The notes: generated by a model not told the origin, from the letters alone. DNA of 64,000 nt from Nematostella vectensis (GCF_932526225.1 NC_064034.1:872501-936500), one strand, 5' to 3'. Positions 12,901 through 21,012 are shown, counted from the first letter of the stretch. A program made the numbers and translations.

Positions 12901-15503
12901 CACTGACCTTTAAAGATACCACAATCATCAGTTACCAGGAGTCCACATGAAGATGTCTGGCACAAAAAAGATGTTCAACCTCTCTGCCCCTTCCCTCCCC
13001 CCTCAATATCAATGGGTCGGACGGTGGGGAGAAAACCAGCTATCTATTTGTACAATAATATGCCTGAAGCTTGTGGATCAATATAGCTATAATTCTATCC
13101 CTTCCCCATATCAAGCAATAACACATCAAGGGTCATCAGTGTTTCATATTTCAAGGACCTCAAAATTCACAAGTTACATGGAGCCCAATTAGGCCTGAAT
13201 TATGTCTTATTCCAGGCCAGAATTATGTCTTATTTGAGGCTTTTTTACGCCTTATTTGAGGCCCGCCTGTATTACACCTTATTTGAGGCCTTAATTACAC
13301 CTTATTTGAGGCCTGAATTGTGCCTTATTTGAGGCCTTAACCCTATTCAGGGGGAGGGGGGGGGGCTTTTGAGGCCCCCAGCGCCTTTGATCTGTAATAA
13401 TTTTTGAGGCCTGAATTACACCTTTTTTTCAGGCCTAATTGAGCACAGGGTATGGATAGTAAAATACAGACAAAGTTATTACCTAGAAAACCCTCCATAC
13501 ATGCTAGCATTACTAGCAGCATAGAAAGACTGGCCAACTTCTGAAGGCTGCAAAAGGAAAAAAGGCAGGTGAGCAAATGTTATTAGTATTGATTTATCAA
13601 TCATTCCTCTTAAAATAGATGTTTCCTTACAGTGACAATAGAGGCATTGGCATCAAATAAAGTATTGCTCTGGTTTCTCCTGAGAAATTAAACAGAAAAT
13701 GTTTTTTTAGTAAAATCAAAATGGCAATGGTGATATGGTACAGTATAATTTCATAAATTATTCATATTTGCTTTAGAAAACTCACTTCACAGCAGCAGGG
13801 TCTGTGTGCAATAGGCTTCTCGGCGTCACATCAACACCCATGTCATCAAATACCTGAAACAGAATAATAAGGGAGTGTAAACAAGGCGCAGTTGGTAGAG
13901 CATCTTTTGTGGTTTCCTTTTCCACTTGGTAGCAGAATTTACTACTGATGCCAATGTATGTGTGATGTTGGTTCTTTTAATGCCTTAAAAGCCCTTGCTC
14001 ATGTTTTCTCCCCACCAGAAAAATACTATGATTTGTGAACTGTGTTCCATGGTCAGGCAAGTAGGTATGAATCATTCTTGTCCCTGCCATGTTTATAAGC
14101 CCACAATATCTAAAGAATATATCTCAAGAATTTCAGGAGGTTATTCATTGATTATCTGAATCATATCTGACCTATGTTGTCAATTTACAGAGCCCACAAT
14201 ATCTAAAGAATATATCTCAAGAATTTCGGGAGGTTATTCATTGATTATCTGAATCATATCTGACCTATGTTGTCAATTTACAAAGCCTCTACTGATAAAT
14301 CTTCAGCTTAAAGATGACTTGCGCAACAGTCATATATTTATTATTATTATGTTAGTCAATTCTAAGAAAAGGGCCAAAGCCTACAGTCTGCAAACAACCA
14401 TGCCGCATAGGGCCACATGTAAACATGTGCACATTGTAATACAATACCTTTAAAATTAATTCAAGAGGGTCTAACCTTCAAGTTTTCAAACTTATGGCCC
14501 TCAAGCATATTAGCAGCAATAGCAGCATTGCATTGCATGCAGTATGGCCCCCAAGCACGTTACAAGCAATAGAAGCTTAATTATACATGCAGTATGTACT
14601 ACCCAAGCACATTAGGAGCAATAGAAGCATTGCATATGCATGCAGTATGGCCCTCAAGCACATTACGAGCAATTGAAGCTTAAGTATGCATGCAATATGT
14701 ACTACCCAAGCACTTTAGGATCAATAGAAGCATTGCATTGCATGCAGTATGGCCCCCAAGCACATCACAAGCAATAGAAGCATTAGGTATACATGCAGTA
14801 AGTCCTACTTAAGCACATTACAAACAATAGAAGCATTGTGTATGCATTCAGTAAGTAAGCTTACTAAGCACCTTACAAGCAATAGAAGCATTGTGTATGC
14901 ATTCAGTAAGTAAGCTTACTAAGCACCTTACAAGCAATAGAAGCACTTCATTGCCTGCGTATATACCTGTACTGGAGGCTTGGCTTGCGCTTTCTCTGGT
15001 TGACTGGAGCTGATCACCACACTTTTACGACTTGTTGATGCAAATAGATTACTGCGTGAGCTAGCTCCAACAGTCCTGATACTGCTACGACCAAAACTAT
15101 GGCTGCTCTTCCGACTAGCGTTGACGTTTGTCCCGCCAGGTTTTCTGAAATGTGCAGTAGCAGTAATAAGATAACATAAAAAAAAGAAAAATGTACAAAG
15201 CCAAAAATATTCACTGTGACTGAGGACTGAATGTGAGTGACTGTGAGTAAGTGACAGAGAACTGAAAGTCTCTCGTAAAGTCGATTGAAAAAATAAGAGT
15301 TTATATATTTATCTTTTTCGTTATCCTATACTTATACTTTATACTTATATGTTAGCACCCTGACAATTAAAATTTACCTTCTTTTAACAACGACAAGATA
15401 TTTGCAACGAAAACCTTACAAGGTCGGTTCTTACTTTAGCAGGTTTAACACAACAAAATCAAACTCACATTGGCTGTTTTTTCCTTGCGTCTGTGCGGTT
15501 CAT
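795..15503 (-). CDS. DNAI4: DNAI4 (WDR78), axonemal dynein intermediate chain, 17 visible coding exons, 3' end outside window
   Basis: Spliced minus-strand gene for the WD-repeat intermediate chain of the ciliary inner-arm dynein f/I1 (vertebrate WDR78/DNAI4, Chlamydomonas IC138 group). It is assigned from conserved blocks read in order: DDMGVDVTPRSLL, ETETMWLLDIPG, GNDMYVERGMQTFNDAPKSK, MAKNLFLMERV, NLTKGRNVSCVAWNKKNP, GGLACCWSIKNPE, VTALDFSGAHPNLLA, GLYDGTIAIYNI, EILVSISADGRVTKWSIRKG and DALISRFAAGFCFDFSPND. The start is the only ATG before an in-frame donor at 15468. The visible exons total 1,811 nt (about 600 residues); human DNAI4 has about 850, so the last WD repeats are off the left edge. 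Most exon phases agree. Exon 6 to 7 and exon 8 to 9 do not join in frame, so one small exon is probably unrecognised in each gap. Introns carry at least nine tandem arrays, several containing copies of the gene's own splice sites. Confidence 0.9.
1123..1280 (-). CDS. DNAI4: DNAI4 exon 16, WD repeat with array-embedded acceptor
   Basis: Reads ESVGKHTSPVWQLQWVDREQ, then DEILVSISADGRVTKWSIRK and GFESA. The acceptor TCTAG and the first 27 exon bases (coding ESVGKHTSP) recur about ten more times upstream in an 82-bp array. Placed on the copy at 1280 because only that copy continues into VWQLQW. Confidence 0.9.
1245..2150. repeat. 82-bp array containing the DNAI4 exon 16 splice acceptor
   Basis: About ten 82-bp units (for example starting gggggatgtgtgtttaccaa) followed by three or four truncated ~35-bp units from 2035. 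In gene orientation each full unit holds polypyrimidine-TCTAG plus the first 27 bases of exon 16. Units differ by only a few bases, so the array is recent or homogenised. Confidence 0.93.
2288..2361 (-). CDS. DNAI4: DNAI4 exon 15
   Basis: Reads VGLYDGTIAIYNIRCTDDSP then ALDSS, a complete WD strand. Acceptor CTTTCAG lies at the edge of a long purine/pyrimidine array; donor GTAAGT. Splits a serine codon completed by exon 16. Confidence 0.9.
2362..3150. repeat. Purine-rich 18-42 bp array (AACATGAAGAGAACA family)
   Basis: Plus strand is almost pure A/G with C, in units such as gagaacatgaagaaaagaaa and gagaacacggagaaaagaca arranged in higher-order blocks. In gene sense it is a ~790-nt polypyrimidine tract directly upstream of the DNAI4 exon 15 acceptor, and the block at 2455-2490 repeats the acceptor context CTTTCAG. 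Long open frames here (Phe/Cys/Ser-rich or Lys/Glu/Arg-rich) are repeat translations. Confidence 0.9.
3522..3599 (-). CDS. DNAI4: DNAI4 exon 14
   Basis: Reads YPERVFHLNTGVTALDFSGA then HPNLLA, the start of a WD blade. 78 nt, phase 0 at both ends; acceptor TCACCAG, donor GTAAGT. It follows a 3.6-kb intron filled by the 44-bp array. Confidence 0.9.
3948..7235. repeat. 44-bp array, about 75 units, containing the DNAI4 exon 13 splice donor
   Basis: Units of the form gctattatagtattatagtc followed by acctctgggttcaccatactccat, with variants (gcgctcaccttatcc, deletions of the tagtattata part). In gene orientation every unit carries GAACCCAGAG followed by GTGACT, which is the true exon 13 end and donor. 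Variants recur at distances suggesting higher-order structure. The largest array in the window. Confidence 0.95.
7236..7322 (-). CDS. DNAI4: DNAI4 exon 13, WD repeat with array-embedded donor
   Basis: Reads DILGVGYGEFSYSNQKGGLA then CCWSIKNPE, a WD repeat end. The donor GTGACT at 7235 together with the last ten exon bases GAACCCAGAG is repeated about 75 times in the following intron. Joins exon 14 as NPEYPERV, matching the family. Confidence 0.9.
7614..7765 (-). CDS. DNAI4: DNAI4 exon 12, start of WD domain
   Basis: Reads DIDAVTEEEQSATAKTLAQL, then LWAYSCNLTKGRNVSCVAWN and KKNP. The LTKG-x-NVS-x-x-AWNK motif opens the first WD repeat. Donor GTAAGA; acceptor CTTTGTAG. The acceptor region is present again about 30 bp upstream in the intron (7791-7825). 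Confidence 0.9.
7870..8200. repeat. Degenerate 40-80 bp tandem repeat
   Basis: About five related segments with gtagtgtatggctattgggt and tatttgtttggttctgttca alternating with gtagtgtaaagctatt. It lies in the intron between DNAI4 exons 11 and 12. No exon sequence is included. Confidence 0.75.
8296..8398 (-). CDS. DNAI4: DNAI4 exon 11, NLFLMERV block
   Basis: Reads SESMAKNLFLMERVISQNVY then QPRQAQYRGLEVVP. KNLFLMERV and QP-x-x-A-x-YR are invariant in DNAI4 orthologues. Acceptor TTGTAG, donor GTAGGT, phase 1 exit to exon 12. Confidence 0.88.
8505..9545. repeat. ~40-bp array with five near-identical 113-bp higher-order units, containing the DNAI4 exon 10 donor
   Basis: Basic unit cttgtattctataatacctc plus taagatcctgtcctttat. 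From about 8517 to 9080 five 113-bp units, practically identical, combine two basic units with a segment ccatgaaggtagtcatcaag. Toward the exon the units become irregular. In gene sense each basic unit has GGACAGGATCTTAGAG followed by GTATTA, the exon 10 end and donor. Confidence 0.93.
9545..9666 (-). CDS. DNAI4: DNAI4 exon 10, Glu-rich linker with array-embedded donor
   Basis: Reads SRASMFTFKTSSLDDEPSGE and ends IAEEMKDRILE at donor GTATTA. The last ~20 exon bases and the donor are the founder of the tandem array immediately downstream (8.5-9.54 kb). Further in-frame reading into the array gives MKDRILEV-type repeats. Joins exon 11 as LESESMAKNL. Confidence 0.72.
9667..10438. other. Intron between DNAI4 exons 9 and 10
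   Basis: No gene, array or clear mobile element seen. A plus-strand open frame at 9724-10020 has no family resemblance and no splice support. The segment has AT-rich unique sequence. Confidence 0.5.
10439..10567 (-). CDS. DNAI4: DNAI4 exon 9, acidic Ser-rich linker
   Basis: Reads EKPETEEKLESLSRPVSGEK then GSSHEDSESGSVRPSS. Low-complexity linker before the WD domain. Acceptor CTCTCAG, donor GTAAGC; joins exon 10 in frame as IAGSRASM. Confidence 0.75.
10600..11070. repeat. 43-bp minisatellite (cttttgttgtagtttcatca)
   Basis: About ten units of cttttgttgtagtttcatca plus cttgtgtaaatatttaaaccaac, starting 35 bp upstream (gene sense) of the exon 9 acceptor. No exon 9 bases are included. Confidence 0.9.
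11240..11530. repeat. ~65-bp tandem repeat, four diverged units, possible exon 8 derivative
   Basis: Units contain ggatgtaacattcattacag, aagcaataaaacattggag and cttgcatccctaac. The ttggagca...ttgcatccct part resembles a stretch of DNAI4 exon 8 (11727-11755) with an internal deletion, so the array may descend from an exon fragment. That resemblance is weak. Confidence 0.7.
11690..11797 (-). CDS. DNAI4: DNAI4 exon 8
   Basis: Reads LLKTRAGNDMYVERGMQTFN then DAPKSKEVQTSKLELF. It matches the vertebrate GND-x-YVER-x-MQTFN-x-APK block. Acceptor CTTGCAG, donor GTGAGT. It ends in phase 0 while exon 9 needs one preceding base, so an unseen exon or another donor is needed. Confidence 0.85.
11985..12146 (-). 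CDS. DNAI4: DNAI4 exon 7, conserved ETETxWLLD block
   Basis: Reads SETPWNLQVHLTLTETETMW then LLDIPGTYVSEDNEN and ends KERNQKYEE. This is one of the most diagnostic stretches of the DNAI4 family. Donor GTGAGC. The acceptor is placed at CCATCAG; an upstream AG 10 nt away is an alternative, and neither joins exon 6 in frame. Confidence 0.85.
12801..12907 (-). CDS. DNAI4: DNAI4 exon 6
   Basis: Reads SVFGSSVSGRSSPESISEDL followed by TEPSNYHDKFSSGLG. The SGR-SPE-x-x-SEDL block matches the vertebrate protein. It exits in phase 1 at donor GTACAA, which does not fit exon 7, so a short exon may be missing between 12147 and 12800. Confidence 0.78.
13195..13435. repeat. ~30-bp tandem repeat (cttatttgaggcctgaatta)
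   Basis: Seven or eight degenerate copies of cttatttgaggcctgaatta with cacc or tgt variants, interrupted by a G-tract at 13350-13365. It lies in the intron between DNAI4 exons 5 and 6; no exon bases. Confidence 0.8.
13483..13547 (-). CDS. DNAI4: DNAI4 exon 5
   Basis: Reads PSEVGQSFYAASNASMYGGF plus a split arginine codon completed by exon 6. Acceptor TTTTGCAG, donor GTAATA. Confidence 0.75.
13631..13679 (-). CDS. DNAI4: DNAI4 exon 4
   Basis: A 49-nt exon reading RNQSNTLFDANASIVT after completing the lysine codon of exon 3. Acceptor TTCTCAG, donor GTAAGG. Phase is consistent with both neighbours. Confidence 0.75.
13786..13853 (-). CDS. DNAI4: DNAI4 exon 3, conserved DVTP motif
   Basis: Reads VFDDMGVDVTPRSLLHTDPA. 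The D-x-x-G-x-DVTP block is the first sequence shared with vertebrate WDR78. Acceptor TTTCAG, donor GTGAGT; phase 2 exit completes AAG with exon 4. Confidence 0.88.
14099..14284. repeat. Two-copy 93-bp tandem duplication
   Basis: gcccacaatatctaaagaat through ctatgttgtcaatttaca occurs twice head to tail, at 14099 and 14192, with one or two differences. A very recent duplication in the intron between DNAI4 exons 2 and 3. Confidence 0.93.
14495..14955. repeat. ~60-bp tandem repeat (caagcacattacaagcaata)
   Basis: About eight units of caagcacattacaagcaata followed by gaagcattgcatatgcatgc and agtatg. The array ends 12 bp from the exon 2 donor at 14965. No exon bases in the unit. Confidence 0.88.
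14967..15144 (-). CDS. DNAI4: DNAI4 exon 2, Ser-rich N-terminal tail
   Basis: Reads KPGGTNVNASRKSSHSFGRS and ends with AQAKPPVQ before donor GTATAT. The acceptor is TTTCAG. Serine- and arginine-rich low-complexity sequence, as expected of the disordered N-terminus of this family. Confidence 0.75.
15469..15503 (-). CDS. DNAI4: DNAI4 exon 1 (start codon)
   Basis: Encodes MNRTDARKKQP plus two bases of the next codon. ATG is the complement of 15501-15503 and the donor GTGAGT follows directly at 15468. It joins in frame to exon 2 to give QPIKPGG. The short basic N-terminus fits an unstructured dynein intermediate-chain tail. Confidence 0.7.
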
Positions 15504-15949
15504 GATGCTCGCTCGTAGCTTTAATACTCAAAGGATATTTCCTCAATCAATGGTTAGATTGAGAATCTGCAATCCACGGCTATTTTGGTCAAAAATCATA
15601 TTATTTTCCGTCCGCCATTATTGTTAGTGTCATCGTTGATAAACGTTGCTACGTAGCGGCCGGTGGACTGGGGAGCAATCCACAGGCAACCCGTAAAAAA
15701 ACGAAAGCAAAACTGAGAGTAGTATATTGTAAATGCATGATATGTCACAGAAGTTTTTATTTTCTTGTTCATTTATATTATATTGTGTTTGGATTTACTT
15801 TGTATATCATCGTAACCCAAAACAGAAATTTCCCCTTTTTGTACACATCTTAGCACAACGTTGGGTTTCCTGTGGTAATTCTGTCAATTTGAAAATGGCG
15901 GCCACTACAACAAAAGTTTTCTTCATCACAAGCGTGTGACAAACATGTA
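15504..15949. promoter_or_regulatory. Probable bidirectional promoter between DNAI4 and the 43-aa microprotein gene
   Basis: The 446 bp between the DNAI4 start (15503, minus) and the microprotein ATG (15950, plus) contain no exon or array. It includes gaaaatggcggccactac, a typical metazoan YY1-like / start-proximal ATGGCGGCC context that opens a short upstream frame on the plus strand (15894-15938). No TATA box is evident. The promoter call rests on the divergent arrangement only. Confidence 0.35.
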
Positions 15950-16604
15950 ATGCCCGGCTGCATAATGCCATACAGATTGAGAGAAGTTCTTCCAGCATTG
16001 GTAAGCCTCTTTATTATAAATGAGACGCAAAAGTTGGTTAAATTCGTCTATCATTCACAAGAAATACGATAAAAAGGTTTAATTGAACTTAAGTTATGTT
16101 AACTTACTTATATTACTTAATATGTATAAGCGTATTTGACTTTTTCCATTGCTAAGTGGGGATGATATTATTAACTTAACTATAAATTGAATAGAGGTTG
16201 CTCGAAGATTGTATCAAATAATGTTCTTGCCTTTGTGAGTGTTCCTAAAACAGCGACAACATTAGAAATGATTGATTGATTGACTAGATATGTGTACGCA
16301 AGGGATTGAAGTGAATCATGTTTCCTTTTCTCTCAACATATTAGCAAAAGGCTCAAAGGCAGATGGGTGGAGGAAAAAAACATATACGAAATAACGATAC
16401 CAAAACGAGGAAATGATGCCGCCACTGCCCCAAGCCCACTCTCTTATTACCATGTTTGGGTTACTTGTCTTATTTACTTCATAGATTGATTTCGTTTGAC
16501 TGACATTAAAATTTTTATTCCAGCTGTTTGCAGTATTAGTGCTAATATCATGGGTGTTTGTCCTGTATGCTGGCTACCATGTCACCTTGAAAATGGTCGC
16601 ATGA
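15950..16604 (+). CDS. Candidate two-exon gene for a 43-residue single-pass membrane microprotein
   Basis: Exon 1 (15950-16000) reads MPGCIMPYRLREVLPAL and ends exactly at donor GTAAGC. Exon 2 (16524-16604) follows a TTTTTATTCCAG acceptor, reads LFAVLVLISWVFVLYAGYHV then TLKMVA, and ends in TGA. The junction is phase 0. The product has a basic, amphipathic N-terminus and one strong hydrophobic helix (about residues 18-36) with a short basic tail, like small integral membrane or mitochondrial inner-membrane subunits; I do not recognise the family. AATAAA at 16911 could serve polyadenylation. The last codons and stop are repeated twice more just downstream. Both splice sites and the hydrophobic run could still be chance. 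Confidence 0.42.
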
Positions 16605-16735
16605 CTAACAAAGTCACCTTAAAAATGGTCGCATGAGTAACAAAGTCACCTTGAAAATGGTCGCATGAGCTAGTGCTAATAGCAAGGGTCACTGTGCCGG
16701 CTATTAAGTCACTTTGAGGGTGATGATGTTGGGTT
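16578..16735. repeat. ~32-bp triplication of the microprotein 3' end plus a diverged copy of its exon 2
   Basis: caccttgaaaatggtcgcat followed by gactaacaaagt occurs three times from 16583. Then 16673-16733 (gctagtgctaatagcaaggg, ctgtgccggctattaagtca) looks like a second, decayed copy of exon 2 (16540-16594). The duplication therefore includes the coding end of the candidate gene. Confidence 0.75.
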
Positions 16736-16809
16736 TTGGTGTCACAAGCAAGGAAAATACTGTTATACCCTATGGGGCCATGTAATTGCACTACATATTG
16801 CAAAGGTTA

Positions 16810-19800
16810 TTAAACGAACAATGTCTTAAACCTTGGAACACAACAAATACTGGATTTCCAACAATAAGATGATACTATCACAAGATATTGCTTGCAGCTA
16901 TAATACAGCAAATAAATTACCAGTCTCACTTCTTGACTAGCTTCCCTAATAGTCAGGTAGTTAAGGCATGTACCATGAAGCACCAAGCATTGAAGAAGTT
17001 GTCGGGAATGTCCAGTAAGACTGTCACCTCTTTGAAGGGTAAAAAGGGGCAAAAGCATTATGCAGTAATAGAAAAACTTAAAACTTGTATCATCTCGTAA
17101 GTGGAAGTAAGGTTTCCTAGATTGTAAATACATTGCCATCTCACCGCTGTGAACAAGGTACAATCCTGGTTCTGATTTGGGCATTTTTTTTTCTGAGTTG
17201 AGAAATTCGAATTCTGTGTTACAAATGAGTTGGTCACTAAGTCAAACTGCCCATCTCTTCAAGCTGCTCTACTCTTACCTGTGCGGAAAGTTAAAGAACA
17301 ACTTGGAGCGTTATAGATCCTTTGAATAGACACAGCTAGGTACCAACTCCACCAGAAGAACTTCACAACACACACACAGGAGGTGGGGTGCACTTGATAA
17401 AGAGTCTGGCCCAGTTGTACCTTCTGAAAAAATGTACCGCTGTGCGAAAAAAATGAATTGAAATAAATGTTTCAATATTTTTGAAAGCTCCTAGTTCTGT
17501 ATCATGACAAATATTTTGTTTGGTCACAGTTTTCTGTCATGTGTTGCAAGAAAATAAGAGCAAAATCTAGCGTTTCTTGGAATTTTATTCCAATTCAGCA
17601 AAATGGTAGTTTGTTACTTCCCAGCCCATGGCGTTGCCGAGACAAGAGCGAGGATAGAAAATGTATTCCTACACCGGTTTTTTCCCGGCATTTATTTATG
17701 ACTATTCTAGTTGAAATTTCACTTTCTCAATTTTAGTGGAGAGTAGGTGGAGCTGATAACACGGAAAACTGTTTTCAACTTTCTGCAGCGCTTTTCGGTA
17801 AAATCTCGTAATTTGCATTCAAGTGGAGGAAGACCTTTCCTCCCCATTATTCTACATCAAAGAACACCGACTTGGTAACTAATCACATTACAATGCCGTA
17901 AAGTTGTAAATAATTATTAAGAGATTATTAACAGATTAGAGTGTTGTAATTCTCAATGAACAATACTATCGAAATGATACAAATTATTATTTTTAAATAA
18001 AGTCATGAATATGATTAACGCTGTGTCTACTTGCACGGCTTCCGGTAAAGGAGGAACAAATTTAGCTGCACGGCTGTCTCCCATTTTCTCGATTTTTAGC
18101 CTAAATAACAAGTTTCTGGCTTTGAAACACTTCCACGATTATTAAGAACCCGACAAGAGATGTTTTTTAGCTTGTAAAGCTGTGCATTGAGTGACCCGCA
18201 AATGCTCGGCACAGTATGAACTCCTCAAAGATATCATCAATCGTTTTGTACTCTTTCGGTTTCTGCGGTACTTCGGGGTCCGAAGCATTCACAAAATGCT
18301 CTGTATAGGCTGTGGGATCTCCCTCAAAGCAACATGCTGGATTGGTCTCGCCAAAATATGCACGTTTTACAAAAACAGGTGTAACAGAGCCGCAGCCCCC
18401 CCAATATTTTCATAAATTATGACTAGAAATGGACTAGTATGGACTAGGCATGTGTAGATTGTGCTAGTAAATTTGTGAAAAGTGTCTTGAAAATAAAGAC
18501 AGTTGCTCAAAAGCTGCTAATATATTCTAAAGTTGCCACCAGAAATTAAAAAAGTTGCTCGCCCTCTAGTCGTTTGTTCTAGATAAATGCTCAAAACAAG
18601 TTTGTTTGTTTATTTTCATTTCAAGAAATTCATTAAATACTTTTAAAATCGTTAAAATATGTTTAACGAAAAATATAAATAATTCAATAATTTAATTAAT
18701 CAATCCCTTTTATATCAACAATAAAAAAGATACGTATTTTCTAGTAAAATTTCTAACGAGTCAAAGTTCACTTGGATAGGCATCATATTATTGAATAAAG
18801 TATATACATCATATATAATATACTCCATGATGCTTTAGGCAGTGATAAAGTTCACAGCCTATACCGATCGATCACGTCTCTTTCTCCGCTACAAAATGCT
18901 ATTTTGGAAACTGTATCACACGGCCGTAAAGCATGTTGCATTTGACGAGGTCGGTGAACCGCTCTTTCGTTGCCTTTTTTCTTCCTTCGTTCACGCAGAT
19001 TTTGCGTTTTTTTAGAGTTCGATACGCTTGTAGGTTTAATGAGAGATGAGGGGGTTAGGGTAAAAGTGATAGGAAGTACGATGATAGGAACGAATTGAAA
19101 AACTATTTTTTTAAATATGGATGTATTTGGAGCAACGCCCGTGGATCAAAGATAAAAAGGTGCCAAATAAAATAATTGAAATTGAATAAGGGATGCTCGA
19201 AGGGGAATTTGAAAAATACCCCTAAAAAATACCTGCACGACCAAAAATTGCTACCCTTAAAATACCTCAGAAGCCCTAAAAAATACCATTTTTAAGAGAA
19301 TAGCCTCTTTTTTTTCTCAGATACCCCCTTAAAAAACCTGAGGCCTGATTTAGACCACTAAAAAATACGAGCATCCCTATCAGGTAGCCATGGGAAGTAA
19401 AAAATATAACAAGTATAAACTAGCCGCTGTCCAGATTCAGCGGGCACACGTAAAACGAGTGAGGACTGCACAGGAATATTTGGGAGCCGTTTTAATGAAA
19501 TCTGCTTTGATAGTTTTTTTATGAAATAACGAACATTTTGATGGATCGATTTTATACCAATTTGTTGCTCAAAAGTTGCCCAGGAAGGCAGAAGTTGCCC
19601 AGGAAGGCAGAAGTTGCCCAAGGTTGCTGGTCCTACGAAAAGTTGCTCAAAAGGTACCGAGCACAATCTACATATGCCTAGTATGGGCGTGGCCGTGCCC
19701 ACCAATATTTCCATGTTTCTATATCGTGCCCCACCCCCTCCCCAAAAATATATATTTTAGGCTTCCTACAGCTCTGTGGAAATAGGTCTGGGTTAGCGCC

Positions 19801-19880
19801 GGAATATCATTGATAAATACTATTGCTTTACAGCTTACCTCAACAGTATTTCCCGTTGGGTTACTTATTGCGGGAGCCAT
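16810..19880 (-). CDS. Unidentified candidate gene, three frame-compatible exons
   Basis: Exon 1 19839-19880 reads MAPAISNPTGNTVE and ends at donor GTAAGC. Exon 2 17279-17423 has acceptor ATTTTTTCAG, reads KVQLGQTLYQVHPTSCVCVV then KFFWWSWYLAVSIQRIYNAP, and ends at donor GTAAGA. Exon 3 begins at 17192 after CTCAACTCAG and stays open to 16810 (MPKSEPGLYLVHSGEMAMYL and on, including a hydrophobic FFYYCIMLLPLF). All three phases agree without stops. No family recognised. The 2.4-kb intron may hide further exons. Plausible but unproven. Confidence 0.3.
17424..19838. other. Mostly unique non-coding DNA
   Basis: No supported gene, array or intact element. There is a short duplicated pair gcccaggaaggcagaagttg at 19577-19615, several AT-rich stretches, and short open frames on both strands with no recognisable family. 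Part may be the large intron of the unidentified minus-strand candidate. Confidence 0.5.
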
Positions 19881-19990
19881 AATAAAACGAAAAGTATTAT
19901 CAAATAAGGTGTGATTATATGTTTAATGTTAGTTATCCCCGACTCAAGTAAATAGTCGCTTTTTATGACTGGGCACTGTTTCTCGAGGCC
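19881..19990. promoter_or_regulatory. Possible bidirectional promoter
   Basis: A 110-bp gap separates a minus-strand ATG-plus-donor (19880) from a plus-strand ATG at 19991, whose reading MEMDVEDQNK ends at an AAAG/GTATAT donor (20021). Such head-to-head first exons suggest a shared promoter, but neither gene is confirmed. Confidence 0.28.
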
Positions 19991-20021
19991 ATGGAAATGG
20001 ACGTGGAGGATCAGAATAAAG
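19991..20021 (+). CDS. Possible first coding exon of an unknown plus-strand gene
   Basis: ATG in a good context (gaggccatgg) opens MEMDVEDQNK and runs into donor GTATAT. A long open stretch at 20100-20328 (containing LLAGMHKTIWLVGASHGRYR) ends at AATAAG/GTATTG and could be a later exon if an acceptor near 20098 is used. No family recognised; very tentative. Confidence 0.22.
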
Positions 20022-20399
20022 GTATATTTATTTGTGAGCTAAGTTGTGTCTGCTAATCTTTTTGTCTTGTGTGGTACTTTCGGAGTTTAGTTGAGGGCCG
20101 ATTCTGCTGCTCCTTGTTCGATGTCTAAGGACCCGATCGAACCCGAGCTATTCATATTGGGTGGAAGGGTGGTTGTGTCTTCTTGCTGGGATGCATAAGA
20201 CCATTTGGCTTGTGGGTGCTTCTCATGGCCGGTACCGGCCAGTTGAGGGCTCAACGGGTCAATACCGCAACAAAAACAAGCAGCTCGCCTGTCTTATGTC
20301 AGAGATGGAACATTTTCCTTCAAATAAGGTATTGCTGATATGGCGTGTGATATATTTCACGAATCATGAATCACGAATCTAACTTGGCGTTGGTTTAAC

Positions 20400-20405
20400 T
20401 TTATT
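20400..20405 (-). promoter_or_regulatory. Candidate HUWE1 polyadenylation signal
   Basis: AATAAA on the minus strand about 505 nt downstream of the HUWE1 stop codon. It is the first canonical hexamer I noticed in the presumed 3' UTR. No cleavage site evidence. Confidence 0.3.
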
Positions 20406-20909
20406 TCAAATAATCTTGTGCACGATTTACGCTAATTACACCCTCAAGCTCAACTATTACCTTCTACTTTCTTTGCGTACTGGAGTATCAAAATGGTAGC
20501 AGCACTAGGTTGATAAGCAATTCACAGCCTGGCAAATAAATTGAACGCTTGGCCCATTACAAGACGGCACAATTATAATGAGGAGAAACACCCTATTGAC
20601 TTTGCTTCCTGTCATGAGGCTAGCAGTGTTGATAAAGCAGCTAATCAAGCCGATGAATAGCAACGGAATTCTAACAGTTACACACCCATACAATAATGAT
20701 ACGAGATGGGCATCAAGGCAGCAGGGAGTGCACCACCAACTGTCTCATTCTACCCGGTTTTCAAATTTAGGTCCTAAATCGCCAGTTCTTTTCGTAATAT
20801 TGTATCAAGACAGGGCCAATACTTTAGGGAATCATCGCAAGATCCATTTGGGAGTGGGACGGGCCCATGGCATGAGTAGCTGGTCCAGTGTAGAGGTGTT
20901 GTCAGAACA

Positions 20910-21012
20910 CTAGGCAAGTCCAAAGCCTTCCGGGCACTCGTCGCACGCTTTTTTCAGCATCGTACGGAGCTTATCGTACGTTTCGTACGCGGGGAGGTCA
21001 AGCTGGTTAAAA
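20910..21012 (-). CDS. HUWE1: HUWE1 visible exon 50, catalytic Cys and stop
   Basis: Completes TGT (catalytic Cys in HTCFNQLDLP), reads [20 protein letters not shown] then [13 protein letters not shown] and TAG at 20910-20912. The GFGLA C-terminus is the hallmark of HUWE1. Acceptor CTTTTCAG. Confidence 0.97.

Noticed and set aside
15733-15939. 68-residue plus-strand frame with a hydrophobic start
   Set aside because: No conserved pattern; lies in the putative promoter/5' UTR.
16888-17100. 70-residue basic plus-strand frame
   Set aside because: No family, no splice sites, overlaps the better-supported minus-strand candidate exon.
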